From Achromobacter ruhlandii (GTDB lineage Bacteria > Pseudomonadota > Gammaproteobacteria > Burkholderiales > Burkholderiaceae_B): a stretch of 64,000 nt of DNA. Where the stretch lies: positions 124,001-188,000 of the forward strand of contig NZ_CADIJL010000001.1 of NCBI RefSeq assembly GCF_902859695.1. The letters are read 5' to 3'. Each line of letters starts with the position of its first letter. Position 1 is the first letter of the stretch. The translations under genes were made by a program, and so were the position numbers. Shown piece after piece: positions 10,101 to 18,438 of the stretch. Under the pieces are notes generated by a model. The model worked only from the letters and a program-made list of their open reading frames with translations, was not told the DNA's origin and searched no databases.

Positions 10101-10259
10101 GGCACGCTGTTCACGCTGTTCGTGCTGCCCACCGTCTACACCGTGCTGGCGCGCGACCACCGCGCCGCCAACGACACGCCGCGCGCCCGCGAACTGGCGC
10201 AGGCCCAGGCCGAGGACACGTTGCCGGTCGCGACCTCGCGGCCTGCCGCCACGCATTGA
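7140..10259 (+). CDS. RND efflux permease, MexI-like
   Basis: Full-length 1039-residue hydrophobe/amphiphile exporter. Its opening (FTDLFVRRPVLALVVSTLLLLMGL, then PIRQYPLTES) matches my memory of P. aeruginosa MexI better than MexB. The proton-relay aspartates D400/D401 sit in GLVVDDAIVVVENVH, and the second membrane block has the usual GLISKHGILMVEFANE signature. It is expected to form a trimer in the inner membrane and to take substrates from the periplasm. MexGHI-OpmD exports phenazine and quinolone-type compounds, but substrate transfer to this protein is only a guess. It lies between adaptor and outer-membrane genes with 9-16 base gaps. Confidence 0.92.
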   Translation: MKFTDLFVRRPVLALVVSTLLLLMGLRALSGLPIRQYPLTESTTITITTQYPGASPDLMQGFVTQPIAQSVATVEGIDYLSSSSTQGRSVITVRMKLNADSNKAMTEVMAKVNEVKYRLPQDAYDPVLVKSAGEATAVAYVGFSSSTMSLPALTDYLSRVVQPQLSSIDGVASVELYGGQKLAMRVWLDPDRLAARGLSAGELAEALRQNNVQAAPGQAKGLYVVSNINVNTDLVNVAEFRDMVIKREGDAIVRLGDVATVELGAASTDSSGLMDGEPAVYFGLNATPVGNPLVIVKRLNELLPNIKQNLPPGTSVQVPFELARFISASIDGVVHTLLEAIVIVVAVIFLCLGSLRAVLIPVVTIPLSMLGGAAIMALFGFSVNLLTLLAMVLAIGLVVDDAIVVVENVHRHIEEGKSPVRAALIGAREVAGPVIAMTITLAAVYAPIGLMGGLTGSLFKEFAFTLAGAVVVSGVIALTLSPVMSSFLLNSHVSEGWMARRAEHFFNRLGQAYGRLLDVSLHHRWVTGLLAVAVMASLPFLYNAAQRELAPVEDQSTVLTAIKSPQQANIDYVEKFGKKWDDVMATLPEQKGRWLINGSDGVSNSIGGVNFVDWHERKRSADQIQADMQSMVNQIEGSNIFAFQLPPLPGSTGGLPVQMVIMSAADYPVVYEAMENLKQAARASGLFMVVDSDLDYNNPVVQLKVDRAKANSLGVTMKAVGDTLAVLVGENYVNRFGMDGRSYDVIPQSLRQQRISPESLARYYVKSASGAQVPLSNFVSVSMGVEPNKLTQFNQLNAATFQAIPMPGVTMGDAVQFLTRQAQQLPAGFSYDWQSDARQFSQEGSALMITFIFAIIVIYLVLAAQYESLRDPFIILVSVPLSICGALIPLALGMATINIYTQIGLVTLIGLISKHGILMVEFANEMQVSHGLDRRSAMEHAARIRLRPILMTTAAMVVGLIPLLFASGAGAHSRYSLGLVIVVGMLVGTLFTLFVLPTVYTVLARDHRAANDTPRARELAQAQAEDTLPVATSRPAATH

Positions 10260-10268
10260 GGAACCATC

Positions 10269-11738
10269 ATGAAACATCCTGACCTCTCCAAACGCCTGCG
10301 CCGCGGCGCCACGGCGCTGCTGGCCGCGCTGGCCACAGCCGGCTGCGCGGTGGGCCCCGACTATCAGAAACCCCAGGCCGCGCCGGTGGCGCTGGCCAGT
10401 CCCGAGCAGGCGCTGTTCTCCACCGACCGGCTGCAGCAGGACTGGTGGAAGCAGCTGCAGGACCCGCAGCTGGACCGGCTGATCACGCTGGCGCTGCAAC
10501 GCAACCACGACATCCGCATCGCCCAGGCCCGCCTGGCCGAGTCGCGCGCGGTGCTGGACGAGAAGGAACTCGACCAGCTCCCCACCGTGACGCTGGGCGG
10601 GCGCTTCGAGCGCAGCCTGTCGCAGGCCAACCCCGGCATCGCGGGCGAGCGCAACCTCGCCAAGAGCTACCGCGCCGGCTTTGACGCCACCTGGGAGATC
10701 GACCTGTTCGGCCGCCTGCGGCGCGCGGCCGAGGGCGCGGCGGCGCGCAGCGAGGCCCAGGCCGCCGACCTGGCGCAGGCCCGCATCGTGGTGGTGGCCG
10801 AGGTGGCGCGCAACTATTTCGAGCTGCGCGGCGCCGAACAACGCCTGGCGGTGGCGCGCGCCAACCTGGACAGCCAGCGCGACAGCCTGCGCGTGATCCA
10901 GGCCATGGTGTCGGCGGGCCGGGGCGACGAGGGCGATCTTGCCAGCGCCCGCGCCGACCTGGAAACCGTGCAGGCCAGCGTACCGCTGCAGGAAACCGCG
11001 CGGCGCCTGGCGCTGTACCGCCTGGCGGTGCTGGCAGGCCTGCGGCCGGTGGAGCTGGGCGAACTGGACGCGGCCACGCCGCGGCCGCCGCTGGCGGCGC
11101 GCCTGCCGATCGGCGACGTCGGCGCCTTGCTGTCGCGCCGTCCCGACATCCGGGCGGCCGAGCGCAACATGGCGGCGGCCAATGCCGACGTGGGCGTGGC
11201 CACCGCCGAGCTGTACCCGCGCATCGACCTGGGCGGCTTCCTCGGCTTCGTGGCCTTGCGCGGCGCCGATTTCGGCAGCGCTTCCAGCCGCGCCTTCAGC
11301 GTGGCGCCCGGCGTCAACTGGCCGGCCTTGCACCTGCCCACCGCGCTGGCGCGTAAGCGCGCCGCCCAGGCGCGTTCGCAGGGCGAGGTGGCGCGCTATG
11401 AACAGACCGTGCTGCAGGCGGTGGAGGAACTGGAGGGCGCGCTGACGCAGTACGGCCAGACCCAGCAGCGGCTCGGCAACCTGGCGCAGGCGGCCGCCCA
11501 CAGCGCCCGGGCGGCGGAACTGGCGCGCCTGCGCTACCGCGAAGGCGGCACGCCGTACCTGACGGTGCTGGACGCGCAGCGCACGCAGCTGCGGGCGCAG
11601 GACGCGGTGGCGCAGGCCGAAACGGCCTCCTACACCAGCCTGGTCGCGCTCTACAAGGCGCTGGGCGGCGGCTGGGAGGCGCCTTCGGAAACGGAGACCC
11701 CGCGAGCGCAGTCGCCCGCGCCCGAGCCGGCCGGCTGA
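10269..11738 (+). CDS. Outer-membrane efflux factor (NodT/OprM family lipoprotein)
   Basis: TolC-like outer-membrane channel of 489 residues that completes the pump encoded upstream. A lipoprotein signal ends in the lipobox TAGC (cysteine about residue 20), followed by VGPDYQKP, a common start of mature NodT-family proteins. Two repeats of the outer-membrane efflux domain follow, with the typical ATWEIDLFGRLRRA and SRRPDIRAAERNMAAANADVGVA segments. The C-terminus is Pro/Glu-rich. It starts nine bases after the permease stop, clearly in the same operon. Confidence 0.92.
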   Translation: MKHPDLSKRLRRGATALLAALATAGCAVGPDYQKPQAAPVALASPEQALFSTDRLQQDWWKQLQDPQLDRLITLALQRNHDIRIAQARLAESRAVLDEKELDQLPTVTLGGRFERSLSQANPGIAGERNLAKSYRAGFDATWEIDLFGRLRRAAEGAAARSEAQAADLAQARIVVVAEVARNYFELRGAEQRLAVARANLDSQRDSLRVIQAMVSAGRGDEGDLASARADLETVQASVPLQETARRLALYRLAVLAGLRPVELGELDAATPRPPLAARLPIGDVGALLSRRPDIRAAERNMAAANADVGVATAELYPRIDLGGFLGFVALRGADFGSASSRAFSVAPGVNWPALHLPTALARKRAAQARSQGEVARYEQTVLQAVEELEGALTQYGQTQQRLGNLAQAAAHSARAAELARLRYREGGTPYLTVLDAQRTQLRAQDAVAQAETASYTSLVALYKALGGGWEAPSETETPRAQSPAPEPAG

Positions 11739-11791
11739 CTGACGGGCCCGGTTCGTGGCACCATAAGGGCCTGGCGCCTTTCCGACCTTCC

Positions 11792-12454
11792 ATGTCCGAC
11801 GACACCCTGTCCCATCCCATTTCCTGGCAACCGCACCAGCCGGCGGACCGCGTGCTCATGACGCTCAAGACGCGCGGGCCGCAGTCGGTGGCGGTCATCG
11901 CCAAGGCGCTCGAGGTCACGGCCGAGGCGGTGCGCCAGCAGATGGCGCGCCTGCACGCGGACGGCCTGGTGGATTCGGAAAGCCGCAGCGCGGGGCGCGG
12001 CCGGCCGACGCAGATCTGGTTCCTGACCGATGCCGGCCAGCGCCGCTTCCCCGACACGCACGCCGACATGACGGTGCAGATGATCAACGCCGTGCGCCAG
12101 GTGTTCGGCGAGGACGGCGTTGACAAGCTGATTGCGGTGCGCGAGACCGCCATGCTGGCGACCTACCGGCAGGCGCTGGAAGGCGCCCGCGATCTGCCGC
12201 GGCGGCTCGAATGCCTGGCGCGGGTGCGTTCGGCCGAGGGCTACATGGCCGAGATGCGCCGCGACGGCGACGACTTCCTGTTCATCGAGAACCACTGTCC
12301 CATCTGTGCGGCGGCCCAGGCCTGCATGGGCTTTTGCCGCAGCGAGCTGGAACTGTTCCGACAAGTGCTGGGCGAAGGCGTGCGGGTCGAGCGCGAAGAG
12401 CACATCCTGCTGGGCGCGCGCCGCTGCGCCTACCGCGTCAGCGCGCGCGCCTGA
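11792..12454 (+). CDS. SufR/COG2345-like helix-turn-helix regulator with C-terminal cysteine cluster
   Basis: Predicted transcription regulator of 220 residues. A winged helix-turn-helix covers about residues 18-75 (RVLMTLKTRGPQSVAVIAKALEVTAEAVRQQMARL, then a wing GRGRPTQIWFLT). The C-terminal half carries C169, C172, C178, C182 and C212, the arrangement C-x2-C-x5-C-x3-C followed by a late Cys before a Tyr. Related COG2345/SufR proteins use such cysteines to hold an iron-sulfur cluster, so redox or iron sensing is likely but inferred. It follows the outer-membrane factor gene by 53 bases on the same strand, while no other regulator adjoins this pump operon, so it may control it. Confidence 0.8.
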   Translation: MSDDTLSHPISWQPHQPADRVLMTLKTRGPQSVAVIAKALEVTAEAVRQQMARLHADGLVDSESRSAGRGRPTQIWFLTDAGQRRFPDTHADMTVQMINAVRQVFGEDGVDKLIAVRETAMLATYRQALEGARDLPRRLECLARVRSAEGYMAEMRRDGDDFLFIENHCPICAAAQACMGFCRSELELFRQVLGEGVRVEREEHILLGARRCAYRVSARA

Positions 12455-12497
12455 TCCTTCCCGCCGACGTACCCCGTAGCGTGAGGGCCGGGCCGCG

Positions 12498-13889
12498 TCA
12501 GGACGCCGGCGATGCGCCGTCGTCCCATCCCCCCAGCGCCTTGTACAGATCCACCGCATTGACCAGCCGGCGCTGCTGCAGCCGGATGTACTCCTGCTCG
12601 GATTCGAACAGGCTGCGCTGGGCCTCCAGCGTCTCCAGGTAGTTCGCCACCCCGCGCGCATAGCGCCGCTCGGCCAGCCGCTGGCGCTCGCGGTCGGCGT
12701 CGCGCACCTTGCGCTGGGCCTCGATCTGGTCGCGCAGCGCGTCGCGCGCCGACAGGGCGTCGGCCACGTCGCGGAACGCCGCCTGGATGCTGCCCTCGTA
12801 CTGCGCCACCGCGATGTGCTTGCGGGTCTCGGCCAGCGACAGGTTGGCGCGGTTGCGGCCGGCGTTGAAGATCGGCAGCGTCAGGCGCGGCGCGAAGCTC
12901 CAGCCGCCGGTGCCGCCGCTGAACAGGTCCGAGAAGCGGTCGGCGGTGGTGCCGATGTCGGTGGTCAGCTGCACCGACGGGAAGAATGCCGCGCGCGCCG
13001 CGCCGATGTCGGCATTGGCCGCGCGCAGCGCCTGTTCCGCCTGGCGCAGATCGGGGCGGCGCGTCAGCAGCTCGGACGGCAGGCCGGCCGCCAGCGGCGT
13101 CAGGCTCTGGCTCTCCAGCGGCGCCGGATCGACGCCGAGCGGCAGCGCGAAATCGCCCGCCAGCAGGCCCAGCGCATGCCGCGCGAGGCTGGCCTCGCGG
13201 GTCAGCTCGGCGCGCGTGGCGCGCGAGCTTTCCACCAGCATCTGCGCGGTGCGCAGGCCGATGGCGGTCTCCAGTCCGGCGTCGTAGCGGCGCTGGGTCA
13301 GCTTGAGAGAGGTCTCGCGCAGCGCCAGCGTGTCGTCGGTCAGGCGCAGTTGCTCGGCCAGCGAACGCTGGTTGAAGTAGGCCGTCGCCGTCTCTGCCAC
13401 CAGCGCCAGCGTGGCGGCGCGGTGCGCCTCCTCGCTGGCCAGGTAGCGCGCCAGCGCGGCATCCGACAGGCTCCGCACCCGGCCGAAGAAATCCAGTTCG
13501 AAGGCGGTAATGCCGACGGCGGCGCGATAACGGCTGGACACCGCCGTGCCGGACTGGCCCGGTTCGGTGGCGCGGCCGCGGCTGAACTCGCCGCTGGCGT
13601 CGATCGACGGCAGGCGTTCCGATTGCTGCACGCCGTACAGCGCGCGCGCCTCCTCGATGCGCAATGCCGCCACCCGCAGGTCGCGGTTGTTGGCCAGCGC
13701 GGCCGTGATCCAGGCCTGTAGCGCCGGGTCGTTGAAATAGGCACGCCAGTCCTGTGGCGCGGCCGCCTGGCCGGGCTGCGCCGGCGTGTCGTATTGCGCC
13801 GGCACCGGCGCCGCGGGGCGCTCATGGGTGGGCGCCAGCGAGCAGCCGGACAGCGCCAGCGCCAGCAGGGTCATTGCCACGGGTTTCAT
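12498..13889 (-). CDS. oprZ: Outer-membrane efflux factor OprZ-like
   Basis: TolC/OprM-family channel, 463 residues, last gene of the axyXY-oprZ type operon. The signal peptide MKPVAMTLLALALSGC ends with the lipobox cysteine at residue 16. Two outer-membrane efflux repeats are visible (DWRAYFNDPALQAWI, AFELDFFGRVRSLSDAA, and LLTRRPDLRQAEQALRAANADIGAARAAFFPS). Its start overlaps the permease stop by ATGA. It converges on the regulator gene ending at 12454 with only 43 bases between and no clear terminator in that gap. OprZ is the outer-membrane part of the aminoglycoside-exporting Achromobacter pump. Confidence 0.85.
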   Translation of the reverse strand: MKPVAMTLLALALSGCSLAPTHERPAAPVPAQYDTPAQPGQAAAPQDWRAYFNDPALQAWITAALANNRDLRVAALRIEEARALYGVQQSERLPSIDASGEFSRGRATEPGQSGTAVSSRYRAAVGITAFELDFFGRVRSLSDAALARYLASEEAHRAATLALVAETATAYFNQRSLAEQLRLTDDTLALRETSLKLTQRRYDAGLETAIGLRTAQMLVESSRATRAELTREASLARHALGLLAGDFALPLGVDPAPLESQSLTPLAAGLPSELLTRRPDLRQAEQALRAANADIGAARAAFFPSVQLTTDIGTTADRFSDLFSGGTGGWSFAPRLTLPIFNAGRNRANLSLAETRKHIAVAQYEGSIQAAFRDVADALSARDALRDQIEAQRKVRDADRERQRLAERRYARGVANYLETLEAQRSLFESEQEYIRLQQRRLVNAVDLYKALGGWDDGASPAS

Positions 13890-16800
13890 GGCGTCGTCTC
13901 CAGCGATTCGCGGCCCTCGGGGCGCGCGGGGCGGGCGCGCATGCCGACCATGCGCCCCACGATAAGAAAGAACAGCGGCACCAGGAACACCGCCAGCACG
14001 GTCGCGGTAATGATCCCGCCCAGCACGCCGGTACCGATGGCGGCCTGCGCGCCGGAGGCGGCGCCGCTGGCCAGCGCCAGCGGCAGCACGCCCACGCCGA
14101 AGGCCAGCGAGGTCATCACGATCGGCCGCAGCCGCAGCCGCGCGGCTTCCAGCGTGGCGGACAGGATGCCCTGGCCATCGCGCACCAGGTCCTTGGCCAC
14201 TTCCACGATCAGGATCGCGTTCTTGGCCGACAGGCCGATGGTGGCGATCAGGCCGACCTTGAAGTAGATGTCATTGGGCATGCCGCGCACGGTCACGCCC
14301 AGCAGCGCGCCGATCACGCCCAGCGGCACCACCAGGATCACCGCCAGCGGAATCGACCAGCTCTCATACAGGGCCGCCAGCGCCAGGAACACGATCAGCA
14401 CCGACAGCGCGAACAACACCGGCGCCTGGTTGCCGGACAGCCGCTCTTCGTATGACTGGCCCGACCAGTCGAAGCCGATGCCGCGCGGCAGCTCGGCCGC
14501 CAGCGCCTCCATGGCGCGCATGGCCTCGCCGCTGCTGTGGCCCGGCGCCGCCGAGCCGTTGATGGTGAACGACGGGAAGCCGTTGTAGCGGTTCAGCTGC
14601 GGCGGCCCCATCGACCACTTCAGCGTGGCGAACGCCGATAGCGGCACCATCTGGCCTTGCAGGTTGCGCACGTGCAGGCGCGAGATGTCATCCACGTCCA
14701 CGCGGCGCTTGCCGTCGGCCTGCACCGTCACGCGCCGCACCTGGCCGTTGAGCATGAAGTCGCCGATGTAGTCCGAGCCATACATCACCGCCAGCGCGGT
14801 GTTGATCTCGTCGATCGGCACGCCCATGGCCTGCGCCTTGTCACGGTCGATGCGCAACTGCAGCTGCGGCGCCTCTTCCTGGCCGGCGAACACCACGTCC
14901 GTCAGCGCCGGATGCTCGGCCGCCGCCGCCAGCAGTTTTCGCCGCGCCTGCGTCAAGGCCTCATAGCCCAGGCCGCCGCGGTCCTGCAGCCGGAAGTCGA
15001 AGCCCGAGGTCGAGCCCAGGTCCGGCAGCGGCGGCGAGTTCAGCGCGAACACCATCAGGTTCTTGCGGTCGGCAAAGGCCTCGTTGATGCGCTTGACCAC
15101 CGCATCGACGTGCAGCGAGGCATCGCGCCGCGCCTTCCAGTCCTTGAGCGTGACGAAGAACATGGCCGAGTTCGGGCCGCTGCCGTACTGGCTGAAGCCG
15201 TTGACCGAATACACGTACTGTACCGGCTCGTGTTCCATCATGTAGCGCTCGACGTCCTTGACCACGGCCATGGTCTCGGCCTGCGGCGAACCTTGCGGCA
15301 GGATCACCATGGCCATGAAGCTGCCCTGGTCCTCGTCCGGCAGGAACGACGACGGCAGGCGCGCGAACAGCAGCGCCGCCACGCCGATCACCAGCGCGTA
15401 GGCCAGCCCGAAGCGCGCCGGCCGCGCCAGCACGCCGGCCACGCGCGCCGTATAGCGCGTGGTCAGGCGCGCAAAGGCGCGGTTGAACCAGCCGAAGAAG
15501 CCGCGCTTCTCGTGGTGGCCGGCCGGGATCGGTTTCAGCAGGCTGGCGCACAGCGCCGGCGTCAGCGACAGCGCCAGGAAGGCCGAGAAGGCGATCGACA
15601 CCGCCAGCGTCACGGCGAACTGGCGGTAGATGTTGCCCACGGCGCCGTCGAAGAACGCCATCGGCACGAACACCGACACCAGCACCACGGTGATGCCGAC
15701 GATGGCGCCGCTGATCTGGCCCATGGCCTTGACCGTGGCGTCATGCGGCGACAGGCCTTCCTCGGCCATGATGCGCTCGACGTTCTCGACCACCACGATG
15801 GCGTCGTCCACCAGGATGCCGATGGCCAGCACCATGCCGAACATCGTCAGCACGTTGATCGAATAGCCCAGCCCCAGCATCACCCCCAGCGTGCCCAGCA
15901 GCGCCACCGGCACCACCAGCGTCGGGATCAGCGTGGCGCGCAGGTTCTGCATGAACAGGTACATCACGCAGAACACCAGCGCCACCGCCTCCAGCAACGT
16001 CATCAGCACCTTCTGGATCGATATCTCGACGAAGGTGGAGGTTTCATACGGAATGTCCCAGCTCACGCCCGGCGGGAAATACTGCGCCAGTTCGCGCATG
16101 GTTTCGCGGATGCGGCGGGTGGTCTCGACCGCGTTGGAGCCGGGCGCCAGCTTGATGCCCAGGCCGGTGCCCGTCATGCCGTTGACGCGCGACAGGTACA
16201 TGTAGTCGGTGCCGCCCAGCTCCACCCGCGCCACGTCCTTCAGGCGCAGCGTGGCGCCGCCCGGCAGCGCCCGCAACGGGATGTTGGCGAACTGTTCCGG
16301 CGTGTGCAGCGATTCCCCCGCCACGATGCTGGCGTTCAGCGGCGCGTCCTTCGGCACGGCCTGGTTGCCCAGTTCGCCGATGGTGACGCGCGCGTTGTGG
16401 CTGCGCAGGGCCGAGACGATGTCGCCCGGCGTCAGCGACAGGGCGGTGAGCCTGGCCGGGTCCGGCCAGATGCGCATCGCCGCTTCCGCGCCGAACAACT
16501 GCACCTTGCCTACGCCCTCGACCCGCCGCAGTGCCTGCAGCACATTGGAGGCCGCCAGTTCGCCCAGCTGCATGTCATCGAGGCTGCCGTTGGACTTCAA
16601 CGACACCACCAGCTGGATGTTGTCCGCCGCCTTCTCTACGCGCACGCCGTCGCGCCGCACGGATTCCGGCAGGCGCGGCTCGACCGCCTTCAGGCGGTTC
16701 TGCACTTCCACCGCCGCGATGTCGGGGTTGGTGCCTTGCTTGAAGGTCAGGTTGATGCTGGCCCAGCCGGTCGAATCGCTGCTGGACGAGGTGTACATCA

Positions 16801-17023
16801 GCCCCGGGGCGCCGTTCATCTCGCGTTCGATGATGGCCGTGACGGCTTCCTCGACCACCTTGGCCGAGGCGCCGGGATAGCTGGCGCCGATGTTGACGAC
16901 GGGCGGAGCGATGTCCGGATACTGCGCCACCGGCAGCGCGCGGATCGACAACAGGCCGATCAGCGCGATCAGCAGCGAGATCACCCACGCGAAAACGGGG
17001 CGATCGATAAAGAAACGCGCCAT
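13886..17023 (-). CDS. axyY: RND efflux permease AxyY-like (MexY/AcrB type)
   Basis: Full-length 1045-residue RND permease. It begins MARFFIDRPVFAWVISLLIAL, typical of the MexY/AcrB class, and carries the proton-relay pair D406/D407 in GILVDDAIVVVENVE. A second membrane block with GLSAKNAILIVEVAKD is intact. The order adaptor-permease-channel and a divergent MexZ-like repressor match the Achromobacter AxyXY-OprZ system, which gives intrinsic aminoglycoside resistance and exports several other drugs. It starts six bases after the adaptor stop and overlaps oprZ by four bases. The gene name rests on family and context, not on an alignment. Confidence 0.87.
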   Translation of the reverse strand: MARFFIDRPVFAWVISLLIALIGLLSIRALPVAQYPDIAPPVVNIGASYPGASAKVVEEAVTAIIEREMNGAPGLMYTSSSSDSTGWASINLTFKQGTNPDIAAVEVQNRLKAVEPRLPESVRRDGVRVEKAADNIQLVVSLKSNGSLDDMQLGELAASNVLQALRRVEGVGKVQLFGAEAAMRIWPDPARLTALSLTPGDIVSALRSHNARVTIGELGNQAVPKDAPLNASIVAGESLHTPEQFANIPLRALPGGATLRLKDVARVELGGTDYMYLSRVNGMTGTGLGIKLAPGSNAVETTRRIRETMRELAQYFPPGVSWDIPYETSTFVEISIQKVLMTLLEAVALVFCVMYLFMQNLRATLIPTLVVPVALLGTLGVMLGLGYSINVLTMFGMVLAIGILVDDAIVVVENVERIMAEEGLSPHDATVKAMGQISGAIVGITVVLVSVFVPMAFFDGAVGNIYRQFAVTLAVSIAFSAFLALSLTPALCASLLKPIPAGHHEKRGFFGWFNRAFARLTTRYTARVAGVLARPARFGLAYALVIGVAALLFARLPSSFLPDEDQGSFMAMVILPQGSPQAETMAVVKDVERYMMEHEPVQYVYSVNGFSQYGSGPNSAMFFVTLKDWKARRDASLHVDAVVKRINEAFADRKNLMVFALNSPPLPDLGSTSGFDFRLQDRGGLGYEALTQARRKLLAAAAEHPALTDVVFAGQEEAPQLQLRIDRDKAQAMGVPIDEINTALAVMYGSDYIGDFMLNGQVRRVTVQADGKRRVDVDDISRLHVRNLQGQMVPLSAFATLKWSMGPPQLNRYNGFPSFTINGSAAPGHSSGEAMRAMEALAAELPRGIGFDWSGQSYEERLSGNQAPVLFALSVLIVFLALAALYESWSIPLAVILVVPLGVIGALLGVTVRGMPNDIYFKVGLIATIGLSAKNAILIVEVAKDLVRDGQGILSATLEAARLRLRPIVMTSLAFGVGVLPLALASGAASGAQAAIGTGVLGGIITATVLAVFLVPLFFLIVGRMVGMRARPARPEGRESLETTP

Positions 17024-17029
17024 GGCGGT

Positions 17030-18205
17030 TTACCTTTTTTCGTTATTTCCCGCGGTCGCCGCGGGCGCGCTCGGCGCGGCCCGCTCGACCGGTTTGATTT
17101 TCTGGCCGGGGGCCAGCTGCGCGGCGTTTTCCACCACCACGCGCTCACCGCCTTTCAGGCCCTCTGTGACGACCCAATTCGGGCCCAGCAGACGATGCGC
17201 GGCCACTGGCGCACTGCGCAGTTCGCCGTCGTCGCCAGCCACCAGCAGGTGGGCGCCGTCGGCATTACGCAGCAGGGCGTCGCGCGGCACCAGGTAGGTG
17301 TCGCGGTTGACGGCCTGCTCCAGACGCACTCGCACATACATGCCCGGCAGCAGCGCGCGGTCCGGGTTGTCGAACAGCGCGCGCATGGTCACGTTGTCGG
17401 TGCCGGGATCGACCGCCAGGTCGGCGAACGACAGCGTGCCGTCCTGGCCGTACTCGGAACCGTCCGGCAGCAGCAGGCGCACCCGCATCTTGTCGGGCGC
17501 GACGCCTTCCACGGCCCCGGCGCGGATCTGCTTCTGCAACTGCATGACCTCAGCCGCGGGTTGGGCGAAATTGACGTAGATCGGGTCGAGCTGCTGCACC
17601 ACCGTCAGCGGGGTGGCCTGGCCTTCGCCCACCAGCGCGCCCTCGGTGACCAGCGCGCGGCGCGCGCGGCCGTCGATCGGCGAGGTGACCCGGGCGTATT
17701 CCAGCCGCAGCCTGGCGCTTTGCAGGTTGGCCTTGGCCAGCGCCACCTCGGCGCGGGCCTGGCGTTCCTCGGCCACGCTTTCGGCGTGGTCGCGTTCGCT
17801 GATGGCGCGGTCGGACACCAGGTCGGCGTAGCGGCGCAGCTTGTCGGCGGCGGCGGACAGGTTGGCCTGGGCGCGCGCCAGCGAGGCGGCCTCGGAATCG
17901 TAGGTGGCCTGCAGCGGCGCCGGGTCGATCTGGAATAGCGGCGTGCCGCGCGCCACTTCCTGGCCTTCTTCATACAGGCGGCGGGTGACGATGCCGGCCA
18001 CGCGGGCGCGGACCTCGGCCTCGCGGTAGGGCTCCAGCCGGCCAGGCAGTTCGCTGGCCACGGAAGTGGGCGTGGCCCGGGCCACGATGACGCCGATTTC
18101 GGCGGGGACGTTGGCGGCTGCAGGAGGCTCCTGCTTCGAGCATGCAGAAACGAGAACCAATACGGATGCGAATGCGAGCGTTCTGAAGGGAACTTGGTGC
18201 GTCAT
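17030..18205 (-). CDS. axyX: RND efflux periplasmic adaptor AxyX-like, lipoprotein
   Basis: Membrane-fusion protein of 391 residues, first gene of the axyXY-oprZ type operon. The N-terminus MTHQVPFRTLAFASVLVLVSAC is a lipoprotein signal with the cysteine at residue 22. Lipoyl halves (EAEVRARVAGIVTRRLYEEGQEVARGTPLFQID and RVTSPIDGRARRALVTEGALVG) flank a coiled-coil hairpin. The Shine-Dalgarno signal is weak (AGAAA directly before ATG). It is transcribed divergently from the AxyZ-like repressor; the 233 bases between contain a dyad at 18290-18311. Confidence 0.87.
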   Translation of the reverse strand: MTHQVPFRTLAFASVLVLVSACSKQEPPAAANVPAEIGVIVARATPTSVASELPGRLEPYREAEVRARVAGIVTRRLYEEGQEVARGTPLFQIDPAPLQATYDSEAASLARAQANLSAAADKLRRYADLVSDRAISERDHAESVAEERQARAEVALAKANLQSARLRLEYARVTSPIDGRARRALVTEGALVGEGQATPLTVVQQLDPIYVNFAQPAAEVMQLQKQIRAGAVEGVAPDKMRVRLLLPDGSEYGQDGTLSFADLAVDPGTDNVTMRALFDNPDRALLPGMYVRVRLEQAVNRDTYLVPRDALLRNADGAHLLVAGDDGELRSAPVAAHRLLGPNWVVTEGLKGGERVVVENAAQLAPGQKIKPVERAAPSAPAATAGNNEKR

Positions 18206-18289
18206 TTTCTAAAAATTATTGTTGGGCGCCCGTTGCGGGCGAGAGAGGGAAATTCGCGGGTTTTCCCTGTGGGGTCCGCAGTCTATCAT

Positions 18290-18311
18290 TTAATCCGTCA
18301 TGCTTGATTAA
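18290..18311. promoter_or_regulatory. Inverted repeat, candidate AxyZ operator
   Basis: TTAATC at 18290-18295 is mirrored exactly by GATTAA at 18306-18311 with a ten-base spacer. The right arm overlaps a possible -35 hexamer (TTGATT, 18304-18309) of the repressor gene. This is the most AT-rich part of the axyX-axyZ intergenic region. Binding by the TetR product is inferred. Confidence 0.5.
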
Positions 18312-18333
18312 TTGTTTTGTTCGAAAGTATGCT
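18304..18333 (+). promoter_or_regulatory. Candidate promoter of axyZ
   Basis: TTGATT at 18304 and TATGCT at 18328 each match sigma-70 consensus at four of six positions, with an 18-base spacer. Transcription would begin near 18340, leaving a leader of about 100 bases that contains a stable hairpin. Confidence 0.35.
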
Positions 18334-18363
18334 GGCGGCTGCACACTTCTTCACAGTGCGCAG

Positions 18364-18395
18364 ACGGCGGCCCCCGCAAGGCGGGCCGCCGTTTT
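18364..18395 (+). terminator. Terminator-like hairpin in the axyZ leader
   Basis: ACGGCGGCCC pairs perfectly with GGGCCGCCGT (18383-18392), followed by four T. It has the form of an intrinsic terminator but lies 44 bases upstream of the axyZ start on the same strand, with no gene before it. It may attenuate axyZ or end a short leader transcript. Confidence 0.5.
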
Positions 18396-18438
18396 CATAT
18401 CCATCCCTTCAACCCATTTTCCACAAGGAGATCCCTGT

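Noticed and set aside
7062..11501. Very long minus-strand open frame (1479 codons) opposite the second RND operon
   Set aside because: It is low-complexity, His/Gln/Arg/Ala-rich and matches no family; it is the antisense shadow of real genes in GC-rich DNA. The same holds for those at 14657-17938, 20296-23760 and 41367-44804.
18300..18311. Three-codon ORF (ATG CTT GAT TAA) as an axyZ leader peptide
   Set aside because: Too short, without a ribosome-binding site, and coincident with the inverted repeat and -35 region.
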